The notes under the pieces are model-generated. The model did not search any database. It saw only the letters and a program-made list of their open reading frames with translations, and was not told the DNA's origin. Of a stretch of 14,972 bases of DNA, positions 14,950-14,972 are shown piece by piece. The position numbers and the translations under genes were made by a program. The stretch lies in assembly GCA_047611425.1 (NCBI GenBank), contig JBLFWJ010000077.1, positions 1 through 14,972 of the forward strand, read 5' to 3'. Every line of letters begins with the position of its first letter. The stretch's first letter is position 1. Origin of the DNA: JBLFWJ01 sp047611425. Its GTDB lineage: Bacteria; Bacteroidota; Bacteroidia; UBA10329.

Positions 14950-14972
14950 GGATGGGGTTTTATCAAAAATCA

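Noticed and set aside
1..14972. Mobile element, CRISPR, prophage, tRNA or defence system
   Set aside because: Nearly all bases are accounted for by housekeeping genes; I saw no direct-repeat array, transposase, integrase, cloverleaf or defence domain.

Overview
This window is a compact, mostly housekeeping stretch of a chromosome from the phylum Bacteroidota, probably a Flavobacteriales-like lineage (the order is less certain than the phylum). The evidence is the ribosomal cluster cinA-rpmB-rpmG-DUF4295-ftsY-rimO, a PorP/SprF-family protein (type IX secretion/gliding class), a fused phosphoserine phosphatase-phosphoglycerate dehydrogenase, TAnnTTTG-type -7 promoter boxes, and the near absence of Shine-Dalgarno sequences at starts. 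I see no insertion sequence, prophage, CRISPR array, tRNA, rRNA or defence cassette.

Layout, left to right. Bases 1-731 (minus) hold the N-terminal part of a membrane-anchored DUF885 protein that runs off the left edge. On the plus strand follow cinA (790-2040), rpmB (2096-2335) with its own promoter and a strong terminator, then a secreted M1 metallopeptidase (2581-4206) sitting inside the usual rpmB-rpmG neighbourhood. Next come rpmG (4329-4511) and the 50-residue DUF4295 gene (4518-4670) under a second promoter with the same box, a terminator-like hairpin (4694-4723), and the overlapping series ftsY (4743-5696), rimO (5696-7003) and bshC (6987-8594). A PorP/SprF gene (8622-9710, minus) converges on bshC. 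Diverging from it is a lipoprotein gene (9846-10574), translationally coupled through ATGA to the serB-serA fusion (10571-12493). This converges with, and shares stop-codon bases with, the minus-strand pair TPR protein (12987-13661) and ribH (12490-12981). recF (13800-14894) diverges from the TPR gene. The last 78 bases hold a palindrome overlapping a candidate promoter for the next gene.

The left half is about making and maturing the translation and export machinery: L28, L33, DUF4295, the SRP receptor FtsY, and RimO, which modifies ribosomal protein S12. BshC adds the last step of bacillithiol synthesis. The right half contains serine synthesis, riboflavin synthesis and recombination repair. 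Serine and cysteine metabolism meet loosely here, because bacillithiol needs cysteine made from serine, but the sequence gives no direct evidence of co-regulation.

I did not find a clearly new multi-gene system. The items most worth checking are the M1 peptidase interrupting the ribosomal cluster with a hairpin-bearing leader, the unknown lipoprotein coupled to the serine enzyme, and the palindromic promoter at the right edge.
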